Positions 23,578-36,390 of a DNA stretch of 64,000 nucleotides are shown here, one piece after another. Below the pieces are notes generated by a model. That model was given only the letters and a program-made list of their open reading frames with translations. It was not told the DNA's origin and searched no databases. The stretch's first letter is position 1. Every line of letters begins with the position of its first letter. Both the position numbers and the translations under genes were made by a program. Source of the stretch: Dreissena polymorpha (taxonomy: Eukaryota; Mollusca; Bivalvia; Myida; Dreissenidae); assembly GCF_020536995.1 (NCBI RefSeq), contig NC_068369.1, positions 20,279,421-20,343,420 on the forward strand. The letters are read 5' to 3'.

Positions 23578-26209
23578 AACCCACAAAAAGCAAGAATGGC
23601 TTTTTATAAAATATACTTGCAGCAATTACATATCAGGAGCTATTTACTATGGCTTCCCATAATCACAATTATCAGATTTTGTGTGTGTTAAAATATATGT
23701 TTTAAAATAAATTATTATTAAAATAGTATGATGTTGATAAAAAAAAGCATTTTGATCAATAAAATTATAAACGCTAAAAAATAAAATACAGCACAATGTT
23801 GCAGAAAACAAATAAATGTAAAAAGAGGATTTTACATCAGATCAACAAAACTGTAAATGGGGAAAACAAAAACATTAAAGTAACAAAAGGCAAAATAAAT
23901 GAAAGACCCAGCGAACATGCAAAATGGAAATGGTAAAAACAGGTACACAACAAACCCACACATATATCTGGAAGCAAACTAAACATATTGATGAGATTGT
24001 CTCATCAATTATGGAATCACTAAACCAAAATTAAATTTGTCTGTGTCTTCTTTTTCTCATATGATAAAAGCCCAAGATTTAAGTTCAAATTAATTAAATA
24101 TAAAACGTTGACAAATTACTGTGGACATTCAATATTTGTCTCAACTGTTATACCTAGCATTGTGAGTATAATTGCACACTGGTAGTCACTGTTTCCACTA
24201 TTGTCATAAGCAGATGAGCTCGTTGCACTCAATTCATCTATAACCAGTTAAATTTATAGAGAAAACAAATGTAGAATTGTATTAAGACAGACACAATGTA
24301 TGGGCAGTAGCTGAAAGCTATATAGGGAATGCATTCAGTATTGTGGTATAAGTGATATGAAAAACCTAAGAGCATACATCTCCTTGTGGTTGTAAGAAAA
24401 GTGCTTGTCTATTCAAAATATGTGAATCACTTGCATGATTCAAGGCAAATTATAAAAGTAATAAATTTGGGGAAGGCTGGTAAAAGTTTTAATAAGTCAT
24501 AGAAAAGTTCTTGAATACCGGTAGTGCCAATATTCTTTTTGCACTGGAGTTAAAGTTTGTAAAAACTGTAACATATACCTAGTATTTAACAGCCTGCTCA
24601 ACTGCATGTATACATGTATGGATGCTAACAGATGTAACTGTCGATCAACAATTTACATGAATATCCTGTTAGCATAGCAAGTAGGCTGTATTGATACCCA
24701 GCACTTCATACAAATATCAATGCAATCCGCACAAAAAGTCAGCTTACAGGAAAAGATCTAAAAAATAATACACACAAAAAACAACAATGACAACATTTAA
24801 GTACAGACACAGACATACTCAATGACACAAAGACACAGACATACTCAATGACACAAAGACATATATTCAACAAGTTGTTCAGTTAGCACCTTTAAAAAAA
24901 GAGTGACGCCATAAACATGTACACATATGATCACTAAAACTAAAGACCAGATTAGACTATTTTGATTTAAGCATAAAAATATACAAAAAAGAACAGCTTT
25001 ACTTTCAAAAAAGTAAACGGATAAACACACTAACAAGAAATTTATCAAAATCATTAACACACATAAGAACAAATCCTTTTTTGGCTAGTTGTGTATACCT
25101 TGAAAAATTAGCATAACAATAACAATCTTCTTTGAGACATGCTTATACAAATGAAATAAATTTAACAAAACAAGGTCTTTGTCACAGACAAAACATAAGT
25201 CCCGTTATATAATGCCCTTATAATGTTGTCGAAATAAACTGAATGTCAATAAAAACATTTAATCAAGCTTAAGTGCTTATTATTTATAAAGGCTGTAGTT
25301 TTCAGTTTTCTATTTCTATTACCGTAGCAACTACAATTTCATCCCAATGAAACCACAAAATAATGTGAATATCACTTGAATAGCCTTCTATATGTAAGTT
25401 TTATTTACGAGCTAAAGATTTAAAAATTGGAGGATCCAGAATTGGCAAACCAAGCATAAAAATATAGTCAAGCCAGTTACATCAATATGGGACACAAAAA
25501 AAGCAACAGTATTATAAACTAATAGCTAAATGCTAATTGCCTATAGTCAAAAGAAACAAAGTACTCAAGTATAATAAAACAAAGTTATCAAAACAAGTGA
25601 AATATGATAACAAGTGCACCAAATGAAAAACAAGAGACAGCATTCATTGTCACAACCACCATAGATTGATTGATGTACTTCAAAGAACTTAAACAATTTC
25701 ATTTTGGATACACCTTCAGGTGCACACACCCTTGTAGCCTGGAAACACCTTTCTCATTTTGCATCATTGAACAAAAAATTGAATGTAGAATTAAATATGC
25801 TCTAATTCATAAATTGAAATTTGTCAGATAGTAGTATTACTTATAACTAAACAAGAGCTGACCACAGATATCTCTCGCGACTATTCTTTAGCTTTGAAAG
25901 TACAATTTTGAACATCTGTAGTAGTCATATAAGTATGTGAACTTTGAGCTGAACATTTATTTATCAAAAATACATTTTCAACTGTTAACTACCATTTAAC
26001 TTATTGAGTTGTATTAAATTAACATTGAAAGCAGAGGTTGCATCTGAACTACCTGAGCACAAAATGTGACTGTTAATATAGACCCTGAACATATATGTTT
26101 ATACACACGTATATTATTATTAATATATACCATTAATTTTATTTCATTATCTTTAATAGATTTAGTTATGAAATAATTGTATGCAAACATTAATCAGAAT
26201 TTTCTAAAA
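23578..26209. other. Long AT-rich region without recognisable genes
   Basis: No coding exons could be supported. Isolated AACAAGAG-type repeat starts occur near 25628 and 25851 (aacaagagctgacc), without cores or 3' hairpins. A short direct duplication (agacacagacatactcaatg) lies at about 24804-24850. Confidence 0.4.
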
Positions 26210-26500
26210 AACAAGAGATGTGTTTGTCAGAAACACAATGCCCCCTATTGGGCCACTTTGAAATAAAATTTCAATATATCATTTGGCAGGTTTAGAAATT
26301 ATCTCCCTTATAAAGTTTATTACTTCCCTTGGATTGTATTTTTTTACTTTTGACCTTGAAGGATGACCTTGACCTTTCACCACTCAAAATGTGCAGCTCC
26401 ATGAGATACACATGCATGCCAAATAGCAAGTTGCTATCTTCAATATTGCAAAAGTCATGGCCAATGTTAAAGTTTTCGGAAAGACAATTGTTTATTTAAC
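26210..26500 (+). repeat. Family B element, 5' part with one monomer
   Basis: It starts aacaag at 26210 with the hairpin tgtgtttgtcagaaacaca and then atgccccctat. One monomer follows: gaccttgacctttcaccact, caaaatgtgcagctccatg, acacatgcatgccaaata. A terminal 3' hairpin was not found. Family B is described at 36391-37090. Confidence 0.7.
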
Positions 26501-28833
26501 CATATGATTTTTTATCAAGCACGGTAGCTGGACAATATCCGAGTAAGAAATTCATACAAAAGATGGGAATTCACAATTTACACAGATTTTTTCTCTCCAA
26601 ATTACAGCAATTTGGCAGTCTTAAATTTTGTAAAAATAAATGTTCATTCCCAACTTAGCAAAATTTAAACAATCTAGAGTATTCATTAATAAATAATTCC
26701 TCACGTAAAAGGTAGACAAACAATTTAATCAAAGCACCTTTGAAAGACATCAAACAAGCCCATGTATATGTGACCAATCCAAAGAAATTAATTTATACTT
26801 GTGTATGAGGTCAGGTAAGACGTCTCTGGAGCATCATTTTAGTATGGCAAGAAACGCAGTATTTATTCATTTAAAACAATTTGTGAAACACTTCACCACA
26901 ATTCACAACACAGACTTTACACAATGGCAGATTTAATTATTTAAATTACAAGAGATTGGAAGTAAAAAATACATGACCACAACTACTGAATATCGAAAAT
27001 AGCACAACAATTTTACAATGCTCAACATGGAAGTATGAAAACATGTTTGACAAATGTTCACAATGGGGTCATTATTTACACTGTATGTCGCAAAAAATAG
27101 CAATTGTGCCATTTGGTTAAACACGTGAACACAATATTGAACAAAAGTTGTATTGACAAAATGTAAGACTTCAACAACAAATAGGTGTATGTCACAACCT
27201 TTTATGCACCAAAAATGTCAGCAAAATATAATTGCAGATGCTACCAGTTTCATCAACGACAAATTTTAATGGTTTTTTGTTAGATACGATAGGCCAGGAG
27301 TCATATTTCTGTATGTGTGATGTAAATATAGCACAATTAGAAATAATTAGAATTATGCTACCTTGCTAGTTGTTTGTGTACTAGCAGCACATACTATAGT
27401 ACCACTTTTAAGTAGCAAATGCTATTGAAGCTTTATCACGAAATGATGCAAGTATATATGGCACTTGTTACACATGTAACATAATGTTACATGAAATAAT
27501 TGTATGTACATGTTTCTGTATACAAAAATAAATGAGAACGCAACATGAGTAGAAATCCTAACCAAAACTTCACTTGTTTTTCTCCAAATCAAAATAATTA
27601 TAAACTATTGCAAAAAACAGACCTGCATACACTTAGGTAAATATATGTAATTCAATTGTTTGAGAAAAAAATACAGACATGTTGTCTGCGTACCAGACAA
27701 GAAGGTAGTACAATACAAAATGTGTCAACATACAGTCATATATTATAATGCTGAAAGTTTGGTCACAGACACTGATTTACAAACTAATGATTTAATACTG
27801 TACAAAGTGAGCCTGCATTTATTTTTGTCAATCTACATTAGTTCAATATAACTACCCTATTGCATGTTTCTTAACCCGCCCCGAACAACGAACATGAAAA
27901 ACCTAAGTGTTTTTTAAATTTTCTAAAGATCATTTTTTTTTTAAATTATTTAAAAATTAATTACACGCAAATGATCAGGAAAATGTTTGCGTATACATGT
28001 AGAGAGATTTATATCCAAAATGTCAACTGTATTTTTAAATAATAAGGAGAAAGTGTTTCTTGCCAGTATTTAAAATCAATGCCAAAATTAATTTTAGTGT
28101 TGTGCTTATTACTGCTGAATATTTAAAGAAACAATACTGAAAAATAATGCCAAAGTATAATACTATTCTTTACTATTCCAGTTTTTCTACACTTGATTCA
28201 TTAAGTCCCAATGAAAAAATAACACTCCTGACTTAGATAAGTATCTAAAATATTGGTAAGTTTATGAATAATCACCAAAAGAAATCTTATGTGAAAGTAC
28301 CAAAAATAATAGTACAATTAACATGTAAAATATTGAGACAGCACCAGTTTATACCTTTCACCTTAGAGACAGAGGTTAAATTTCCACGACACTATTTAAA
28401 CTGATAACGCAGCTTAGCTTAATGCTCTACAAGTAAACAATGCACACAGCAAAGATAGCCTTGCTTTTCTAAAGAGCACTGGAGAAAAATGAAAGTATAA
28501 AAATAACAGTTCAATAATGCTAATACAAAAATTAGCTACAATTATTTATTCATACCTAACATTAAGAACGTAAAGTAAAATAATTAGTTTGTATATTATG
28601 TTAAAAACATGCACAACTCTATAATGATACCAGCAAATAAACAATGAAAGGTCTCTACAATGTAGCAGACGAAAACTACAAAACATACACTTGGTACTAT
28701 ACATATAATATGGCCCATATTTTGAACAAGTCACTTAACACAAACTTGTTAACAGAAAAACTGCTACCCATAAGTGAACAAGAGTATTGCCTTCTGCAGT
28801 CCAAGGTGAGACCAAGCCCATCAACTGCCCGGT
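26501..28833. other. 3' side of SMUG1; no further gene seen
   Basis: AT-rich DNA downstream of the minus-strand SMUG1 stop. The 3' UTR must lie here; a minus-strand AATAAA at 28545-28550, about 285 bp past the stop, is a candidate poly(A) signal. No other coding region can be supported. Confidence 0.4.
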
Positions 28834-29334
28834 CTAGTAATCTGATTTGTCCACTGGCGGCAGTTTTACATTGCTCAGTGCTATTCTCTCCCATTCCTCT
28901 ATACATCTCTGCACCTCATCTGAATCCGGGTTCAAGTAATGCATCACATTCATCTCCACTAGTTGCTTAGCAACTATCTGCTCCCATCCTTTGTTTGCAT
29001 GCGGATTGATGGGACTTGGATGGAGAATGCACTCGACCTTCACATTCCCAACCCCAGCATTGTGGATGGCCTTGGACGCGCGCTGTTGGACAAACTTACC
29101 CACGGCCACGATGGTGCGGACATTCATTAACTTCACGAGTTCAACTAGCGCCACATCACAGCACTCGTTGATCTGATCGAGCTCGGAGTGTACCAGCTGT
29201 GGCGGTGTAACGTTCTTGCCTGACTCTGACATGTAGGCCAGAGGGCAGAAATTGTACACAAAAGCGTTCTTAAAGAAGTTTTCTGGGACTTTGCACACTG
29301 TTTGAAACAAGCCCCAGAACCGTGCTCCGCTTAC
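28834..29334 (-). CDS. SMUG1: SMUG1 coding exon 3
   Basis: The acceptor is tttactttag|GTA; the exon encodes VSGARFWGLF to ...PPVDKSDY and ends at TAG (28834-28836). It contains the LHPSPINPHANKGW loop that inserts into DNA. The C-terminal tail is about 20 residues longer than the human one. Confidence 0.92.
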   Translation of the reverse strand, partial: VSGARFWGLFQTVCKVPENFFKNAFVYNFCPLAYMSESGKNVTPPQLVHSELDQINECCDVALVELVKLMNVRTIVAVGKFVQQRASKAIHNAGVGNVKVECILHPSPINPHANKGWEQIVAKQLVEMNVMHYLNPDSDEVQRCIEEWERIALSNVKLPPVDKSDY

Positions 29335-32300
29335 CTAAAGTAAAATCACATTAATTACAAGTTTGTCAAAGAAAGAAAAATCACTTAAATGAGAAGTTTG
29401 TCAAAGAATGCCCATTTTGTTTTGTTACAAGCCCCTATCCAATGATAACAATTCGAAACTGAATATCAACTGAAGGGCATGTATACATGTGATTTTAGTT
29501 TGATCCATCTATAAAAGTATTAAGAGTTACATGTATTTATAAAGCATGTAGGACCCCTGATTTGATGCAAAGTTATCCTTGACTGAGATCATCACCTTTG
29601 ATTATTTGATTTGGAAATCATAACGAACATCCTTCATCAAGAATAAGCAACATCTTAATTTATATGATCTCAAGCATTCTCTACATATTGTGTGGAAACA
29701 ATTTTCATGTTTCAAGCTCATGTCATCTTCATGTTTTACCTGCTGATCTCAAAATTAATTGCCATCTTTCTTCACAAGTAACCAGCAAACCAAATTAGAT
29801 TAGGTCAACACATTTCCTGCTCCAAGCACCTGGGACATTGACCTTTGACATAGTTACCTCAAAATCAATGGCTGTCTTCTCTTTTTACCAAGTAAAAACT
29901 AAACTGATTTGCAAGATAATAGTTCTTAACTCTCACACAAGATATGGTACTGAAACAAAATTACTGTGACAAGCCTTGTCCTTTGACCTCTTGATCTCAA
30001 AGTTATTAGACATCTTTCTTGCTTCTTAAGTAACCATCCTTCCAAGTTGAAAGATTGTAGGTCAAGGCATAGATACTGGGTTGAATCAAATTTTCTACAG
30101 ACCAACCAGCCTACCCATCTACCAACCAACTTATGTTCAGACAGGTGAAAAGCAAAAATACATCCTCTTATTCCAAGTTTGGCATATAATTTGACAGTAA
30201 AAGTGATTTTGATGTGTGTATGCAATCATTAGGGAATTAAGTGTTAAAAGTTCATGTTTTTTTTATAATAATTGAAAGTATGCTGTAGGAATTGATATTT
30301 TGGATATCAATTGAATTTAAACAGATTTTTGTTACAACATGTATATAATTTAAAGGTTCAAATCCCTTGTAACATCCTCTACTCCAAGGTAACCATCATA
30401 CTTATTATCAAAATCATAGGTTGAAAAATCTTAAGAAATCATGCTGCGATCAAAAGATCTAAGGGACCAACAGGTACACAGCAATTTAATTTACCCATCT
30501 ACAAGGGGGGGGGGGGGGGGGCAAAAATATGATAAACATGCATTATCAAGGCGAGGATGGTGAATTTCCCTAGAACATTAAAAAGACATCAAGTATTGCT
30601 TGTTATCAGGACTCAAGAGTGCCTAAATATTATAAGTATAATTTTTTAGATTTAATACAGATATAATATATAATTTAAACTTAATTTAAAGGCTTTCAAG
30701 AAAATGCAAAACAATGGTTACCTCATTTCGATTACATGCCAGACCCGTCACAGGCTTCTTTGGATGCTCTACCTCTGGTTTGTATACGTCCCCCACGATT
30801 TTCAACCACTCTCTGGTGACCACTGCTTCTCCAAATGGAACCTATTAAGACATAGAATTCCATAAGTTTCAAAGGTTGCAAAATTTCAGTTTGGCGTACT
30901 TGTTCATTTTTTAGAAGCTAGTTACATGTACAACTTGTATATATAGCAATTATGTAGAAAATTGGGTCAATTTTTAATTTGTCAACACTGACAATATGTA
31001 TTAACAAGCAATTTGTTGAATTGATATACCCCGCCAATATACTTCTGGACACATAGTTTTTGCAAGGATGGACAACACCAACATGGATCATCCTCTTATC
31101 CATATAAATACTCATACAATGTACCAAGATTAAATGAAATCCGTCAAAGCACTTCCAAGATATGGCTCCGGACACACAAAAAAAGCATTTTTTAAAGCTA
31201 CAAAGGGCCATAACTCAGTTATTATCTAATGGTGTACAATGCCATTTGGCGTGCATCATCCTCTTATCCATATATATACTCATATTAAGTTTCAATGAAA
31301 TCTGCCAAAGCACTTCCAAGATATGGCTCCGGACACAAAAAAGCATTTTTTCAAGACACAAAGAGCCATAACTCCATTATTAACAGATGGTGTACAATGC
31401 CATTTGGCGTGCATGATCATCCTCTTATCCATATATATACTCATACCAAGTTTCAATGAAATCCGCCAAAGCACTTACAAGATATGGCTCCGGAGTCCCG
31501 GACACAAAAGTGCCGGATGGACGAACGGAAAGACAGACGGACAACACCAAAACAATATCCCTCCGCCTATGGCGGAGGATAATAAAAAATAACTGAAACT
31601 TGTTAAAATGCTAAATTGTATGTGTGATTGAGGAACAGAAACATAAGCAATGCATTACTTGACTAAACGTTAATTTCATTTAACTCCAGCATTCTCTAAA
31701 ATTTCAACAAAAGCACCACGCAAATTCACATATTAAATGGACACATGAAAGGATCATTTGTAAACATAAACTGTTTCAATTTAACATTCAGTGAAAAGAG
31801 TTGTTTTTTTCAATTAATTTGCCCGACAAAAGAGGATATAAATTGCTCCACAAACCTATACAAATTCATGGCTGTATAAGCAATATTTCAATTCAGTAAA
31901 GTGGGGCTAACTGGGGCTGAAAAATGTGTTGCACATTTAGAATTCACGGTGACGGTGACATATTTTAACCTTCAATCAAATTGCTTGAGAAATGCGGAAG
32001 TAGTTCACTTACATACAATATTTAAGATAAAAAATCATAATGAATACTTTACCCCATTCTGTGACGCGCCATAAGGTCCAGGGTTCATTCCAAGAAAGAG
32101 AAGGGTCCTTTCAGTAGTGCAGTACTTTGATACAAAGTCTCTATGCGTCTGGAAAGCGTACGTGAGAGGACTATAGATGACAGTCACAGGGTACCCGTAT
32201 TTGATTGGCAACATCTTTTGAACCAGTCGCTGTTCTATCTGCAGAAACTGGGCACCTATAGGGGACAGGTCATCCTCAATGGTGAAGTTAAATATGGTCT

Positions 32301-35300
32301 CGATCTGATTGTCAAAGTCATAGGTATCGATGGTGGCCTCTGGGTTATCGATATCAATCAAGGGACCGAGCTTTGTTGAGGCCATGACAACAGTATTTGG
32401 TCTAGGCTTGTTTTCATCTGGAGGCTCTTTGTCAACCTTTCGCTTACGGCCTCGCTTTTTCTTTGGGACCACCCCTGGAGCGTCCATGCTACCAAAGTCT
32501 GAACCGGTGCTTGCCGGACTAGCGTTTCTAGGGATGTAGTTTGGCATCTCCCCATACTGGTTCAGGCTATCTGGTGGACAGTGTCCTGACTGTTGTGAAT
32601 AATGCTGGCTGTAATTTCCCTGACCTCCATTATAACCCTGACTAGGATATCTTGAACCTTGCTGTTCCACTGGTGAAGGAGGAAACATGTTCCCTTGAGT
32701 ATTGAATTCACTGCCACCTCTATTTGGATAAAACCCATTTTCAAATCTTTGGTTTCCATAGCTACCGTGGTTTCCTGGTAAATTCTTTGAATGGCTTGGA
32801 TTGTAATAGTCACTTTGATTATACTCATTGCCATGGTAACTCGATTGATTAAAGGATTTCTCATTTCCATTTTGGTTTGGACCCATATTTGGGTAGTTTG
32901 GCGGAAAATTACCCCTGTACTGATCGTACGACTGGTTCTGATAGTTTGGGTCCCCTGGCCTCATTGGTTGGCCCCCCATGTTCCCATCACTTGCTCGATT
33001 AAAATTCCCCCACCGGTTTCCAGCCATATGGTTATAGTTGTCAAACATTTGGTTCCCGTAACTATTTCCCTGGTTACTACTTCTATGCACTAAAGGACTG
33101 CCCTGACGCATAATACCTTTCCCATATGGTTTCGATCCGTCTCGCATATTATCCTTGCAATGTTCCTGCGCCTTCTTCTCCTTTGTTGTCTTATCCAGGT
33201 CAATAAAAGTCTTGGGTGAATCTGACTCGCGAATTTCATCTGATTCACTCTTAACCGATGCACAGCTAATTTGGCTCCCATAAATGTTCTCGATGTATTG
33301 TTTAGAGTGCAGAAAATCCCACTGACCCTCGTCTGCAATACCACATTGGTCCTGGTGAGGCATGGACGCCATGGGCTGCATTGCACCATTCTTACAGGTG
33401 ACCATACTAGTGCCTAGAGATGCTAGCAGATTGGGTTCAGAATCACACCTTGCTACAGAGGGCAACTGACTAGAGTCTGACATAACAGAGTTTTCATCAT
33501 AGTTAATCAATGGATCAACTGTTGTTGGAGGAAAATTAGAATTTTCTTCTTGAGTATGGTAGCTCGGTTCACGGGGAAGAATACTAGGGCTCTGGTTGGC
33601 CCCATAGCAGTGATATGGGGGCAATGGTTCGTGTTTTTCACTAAACGGAGGTCCAGGAACACACTGGTACTGTTTTTGATTATCGGTTTGACTTTGGCAC
33701 AACTGAGAAGCACTGTCCTTGTAAAAGTGATTGTCATGGTTCATTCCATACTGAGACATGTAGCCATGGTTTCCAGTCATATTATGCTCGTGTGAAAACC
33801 CTGCTTGAGTATTATGAGACTGATGAGATTCGGGGAACATTTTACTAGCACTGTCTGCATTAGACATTTGAGTATCCGAGTCAGATTCTGAGAGGTGTGA
33901 GCTCGAGACGGAAGCACCCAGCGAGTCCTCCATGTTTTTCAATACACTTATGGAACCATCTGTTGAAGACATTCTTGGTCTGCTGGGAAATGCTGGCCTA
34001 CAGCGGCGCAACAATGGAGCAGACAACCGTCTTTCTTTCACCTTTGAACACTGTGAATTCTGTCCTTTTTTGTTCTCTGATGAATATTGCACTCTTGCGT
34101 CCTCTGAAACTGTTTGCTCACTTTGCTGTTCACTTACGTTCGATTGAGCGACAGTTCCACTTTCCTTCACCTTGGGAGATAAAAGAGTTGGTGATAGAAC
34201 TTCTTTAAACTCTTTGCTTAATCGTCTGCTTCTAACTTCATTCACTTGATTGCTCAGTAATTGGAGTTCATCTTTTTTATTATGCTTTCCTTTCGTTGGT
34301 GAAAATGAGTTTGTTGGTGAAATAAGTTCTGGAGTTTTCAAAACTTTCTTACCACTTGAAGGTATTTCAATTTTCAAACTTGGCAGGCAATTTTTAACTG
34401 CTTCTGAAACTGTATTACTTTGATTATTTATATTTTCAACATCAGATTTAGCTACAGCTATTGAATGGGCTTCATCATCAGCATTAACAGCGCAATCATT
34501 ATTTGTTGTTGGGTTATCACAGAAAGTGTTTGTAACAACTGGATTTTCCTGCTCAATTTTTAGATAGGCTTTTGCTGAAGGCTTATTTACTTCATTTATC
34601 TGTGGGTATACTGTGTCAGCTCTTAAAACATTTGTCAAAATTGTACTAGACTTTAAACTTTGATCTTGTACTAAAAAGGAATTTTCCTTTGAGAAAAGAT
34701 AATTTTTAGGCAAACTGTGCTTAATTTCTTTCCCAGTAAATGAGCACCCTGAACTGATCACTGGGATTGGTCTTATTGGATATGCAGGTTTTTCTGAAAC
34801 TGATTTTGAGGTTTCCACAGAATGCTTTTCAAAATTTCCATTTGCATCGACTTTTGTTGCTGTTTGCTCACTGCTTTCAAAAGTTATATTTTTTTCAGTT
34901 AAAGAGTCTATGGTAAAGGACCCCTTTGCCTTTGGTCTGGAAAGCTCTTTATATTCTTCATTTACCTCACTGACAGATCTTTCAAAGGGCTTCCAAATTC
35001 TGAAGTCCTGTTTTCCAATGTCAGTACGGCAATGTTTTCCGTCATCAAAATTTGACTTCTTGTGCCATGGAAACTCAGGTCTCAAGGGCTCACTTATATG
35101 TCCAGGTATATTTAACCTTGTAGCAAAAGAACGCTCATCTAACTGGCTTCTATGATTGGAAACCGGCGAAACAGAACTGGCTCCAGATCGATAGATCTGG
35201 TCAAATGTCAATGGGGATGGATTTTGAGAAAGATGAAAATTGGGACTATGAAGAAGATTTCTGGGTTCATAGGGTCCAAATCCATAAAGTGGCTCAAGAC

Positions 35301-35523
35301 CAAGTGCTGGTATGTCTGAATTCTGCGGAAGATACCTTGACGTTGGATGAGAATGGAATCCCAGTGGAATGGCTGACAGGGGATCGAGCAGAGAAGATCG
35401 AACAACTGCTGGTAAATAACTTCCAGGAAGGTACAAATTTCCCGCTGGGAAGGAGTTCTGGTTAGAAGGCGTGAACGAGTTCCATGAGCTAAATGATGGT
35501 GGGTAGCCGGGATAATTGGACAT
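28834..35523 (-). CDS. SMUG1: SMUG1 uracil-DNA glycosylase with a very long N-terminal extension (3 coding exons)
   Basis: Exons join as 35523-32053, 30841-30722 and 29334-28834, giving 1,363 residues. The last ~280 residues form the SMUG1 fold, close in length to human SMUG1 (270). Visible motifs are the catalytic GMNPGPYG (1145-1152, human GMNPGPFG), GVPFGE across the first junction, SGARFWG opening exon 3, and the active-site loop HPSPINPHANKGW. SMUG1 removes uracil, hydroxymethyluracil and related oxidised bases from DNA in base-excision repair in the nucleus. The ~1,080-residue extension has no recognisable domain: Ser/Asn/Lys-rich at first, Asn/Gln/Gly/Tyr-rich at about 815-1015, then KKKRGRKRK (1021-1029), an AT-hook-like block and likely nuclear signal. 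The single open frame through 3.47 kb joined in phase to the core supports it as real. It is head to head with CHMP5. Confidence 0.9.
29335..30721 (-). other. SMUG1 intron 2, with old tandem repeats and a G17 run
   Basis: It holds degenerate repeats of about 135 bp (phrases like gacctttgacatagttacct and ctcaaaattaattgccatct near 29740-30100 and again near 30370). A 17-G homopolymer lies at 30505-30521. No coding content. Confidence 0.6.
30722..30841 (-). CDS. SMUG1: SMUG1 coding exon 2
   Basis: This 120-bp exon encodes 40 residues, VPFGEAVVTREWLKIVGD to ACNRNE. The acceptor is cttaatag|GTT and the donor GAG|gtaacc; both junctions are phase 0. It corresponds to human VPFGEVSMVRDWLGIVG. Confidence 0.9.
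31003..31583 (+). mobile_element. Tandem-repeat-cored element, family A, in SMUG1 intron 1
   Basis: The 5' end is aacaagc at 31003 with a small aattt...aaatt-type hairpin and gatataccccgcc. The core has two to three monomers of about 160 bp (acttccaagatatggctccgg, aaagggccataactcagtta, gcatcatcctcttatccata), then a gacggacaacacc tail. The 3' hairpin is atccctccgcc/tat/ggcggaggat (31557-31580). The 5' gatat-cccc-cgcc motif recurs in the 3' arm. Other copies are at 1-150, 58044-58874 and 59312-59917. Frames inside it are repeat read-through. Confidence 0.8.
32053..35523 (-). CDS. SMUG1: SMUG1 coding exon 1
   Basis: It encodes residues 1-1157 from ATG at 35523-35521 to ...GASQNG. The donor is GGG|gtaaag at 32053/32052, phase 0. 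Read past the donor the frame ends after five residues, which supports splicing. The core begins about residue 1084 (DDLSPIGAQF). Upstream on the minus strand, ttatttcag|gtgcc near 35659 looks like a splice acceptor, so a further non-coding 5' exon is likely. Confidence 0.88.
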
Positions 35524-35733
35524 AGTTTATCACATGTCTGGTAAAGTAGAGATCGGGAAAAGGTAAACGGCACATGACATCCAGTTGTTGATGGCACAGT
35601 TTGCTGTTAACATTTATTTGAAGCCTAAACTGGAGACCTTGTCACAAATATATGGCACCTGAAATAATACGAAATTGTTTCATGTAATTTTAAAATGTTT
35701 TTAAACATTCCAACTGGCAACAATATTGAAAAC
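35524..35733 (-). promoter_or_regulatory. SMUG1 5' UTR segment with a likely upstream intron acceptor
   Basis: On the minus strand a pyrimidine-rich stretch ending atttcag|gtgcc (about 35659) precedes the start codon by about 135 bp. This suggests that the 5' UTR is spliced and the true promoter lies further right, possibly in 39.0-39.3 kb next to the CHMP5 start. Inferred from splice-site shape only. Confidence 0.4.
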
Positions 35734-36046
35734 AACAAGAGCACCGCATAACGGGTGTCACGCTCGGCTACGGGTGCAGTTTTGAATAATTGAAAGCTTG
35801 TCAGATTTTATTTTTTTAGAGGTCACAGTGACCTTAAGCTTTGACCTAGTGACCCCAACATTTGCGTGGCGTGTAGAACTCATCATGGTGCATCTACATA
35901 TGAAGTTTCAAAGTTGTTGGTGGAAGCACTTTGATTTTAGAGCCAATGTTAAGGTTTTAGCACGACGCGGACGGCGGACGGCGGACGACGAGCTGGCTAT
36001 GACAATACCTGCCAGTGGGGTTTTCTCGGAAAACACCGAGCTAAAA
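35734..36046 (+). mobile_element. Tandem-repeat-cored element, family K (single monomer)
   Basis: The 5' end is aacaag at 35734 with gcaccgcataacgggtgtc hairpin and cgctcggctacgg. One core unit follows: aggtcacagtgaccttaagc, tgacctagtgacccc, atgaagtttcaaagttgttg, and a cggacggcggacg tail. The 3' hairpin ctcgg-aaaaca-ccgag is at 36025-36040, followed by CTAAAA. The gctcgg motif is shared by both ends. It lies just upstream of SMUG1 exon 1, inside its probable 5' intron. Confidence 0.75.
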
Positions 36047-36390
36047 ATAGATGTATATGATAAAATATACAAGTAACTGTTTCAATTCTGAAATACAAAT
36101 TTAAAATTGCCTTACTGTTTTGAAATTATTGGCAAAGTGGAATGGCAGATATTTTTCAACATAAGATGTAGGCTATACCCATTTAAAAGTGTTGAAAAAT
36201 AGTCATTTCACAACAAATCTTTAACAACAGTATGATAAGCATTTAATCCTTTGATTTCTCTTCTGACTTCAGTATATTTTGTGTTTGTTCTACGCTGTTG
36301 TTTTACTAACGTTTTATCATTTATAGAGCATAATACCAATTTTTGGTTGATAACCCATTTATCAATTATTAGTGATGGGAATATACGATG
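36047..36390. other. No gene seen
   Basis: AT-rich spacer between the family K and family B elements. Confidence 0.45.

Noticed and set aside
28644-28970. Plus-strand 108-residue frame
   Set aside because: It overlaps SMUG1 exon 3 on the opposite strand and its remainder is AT-rich 3' flank; no similarity recognised.
31162-31592. Several small proteins in the family A repeat
   Set aside because: The same peptide phrases (MAPDTQKKHF, LLSIYILI) recur in every family A copy in both orientations; they are repeat read-through.
35205-35465. Plus-strand 86-residue frame within the SMUG1 region
   Set aside because: It is the antisense shadow of SMUG1 exon 1, as are the other plus-strand frames between 32.1 and 35.2 kb.
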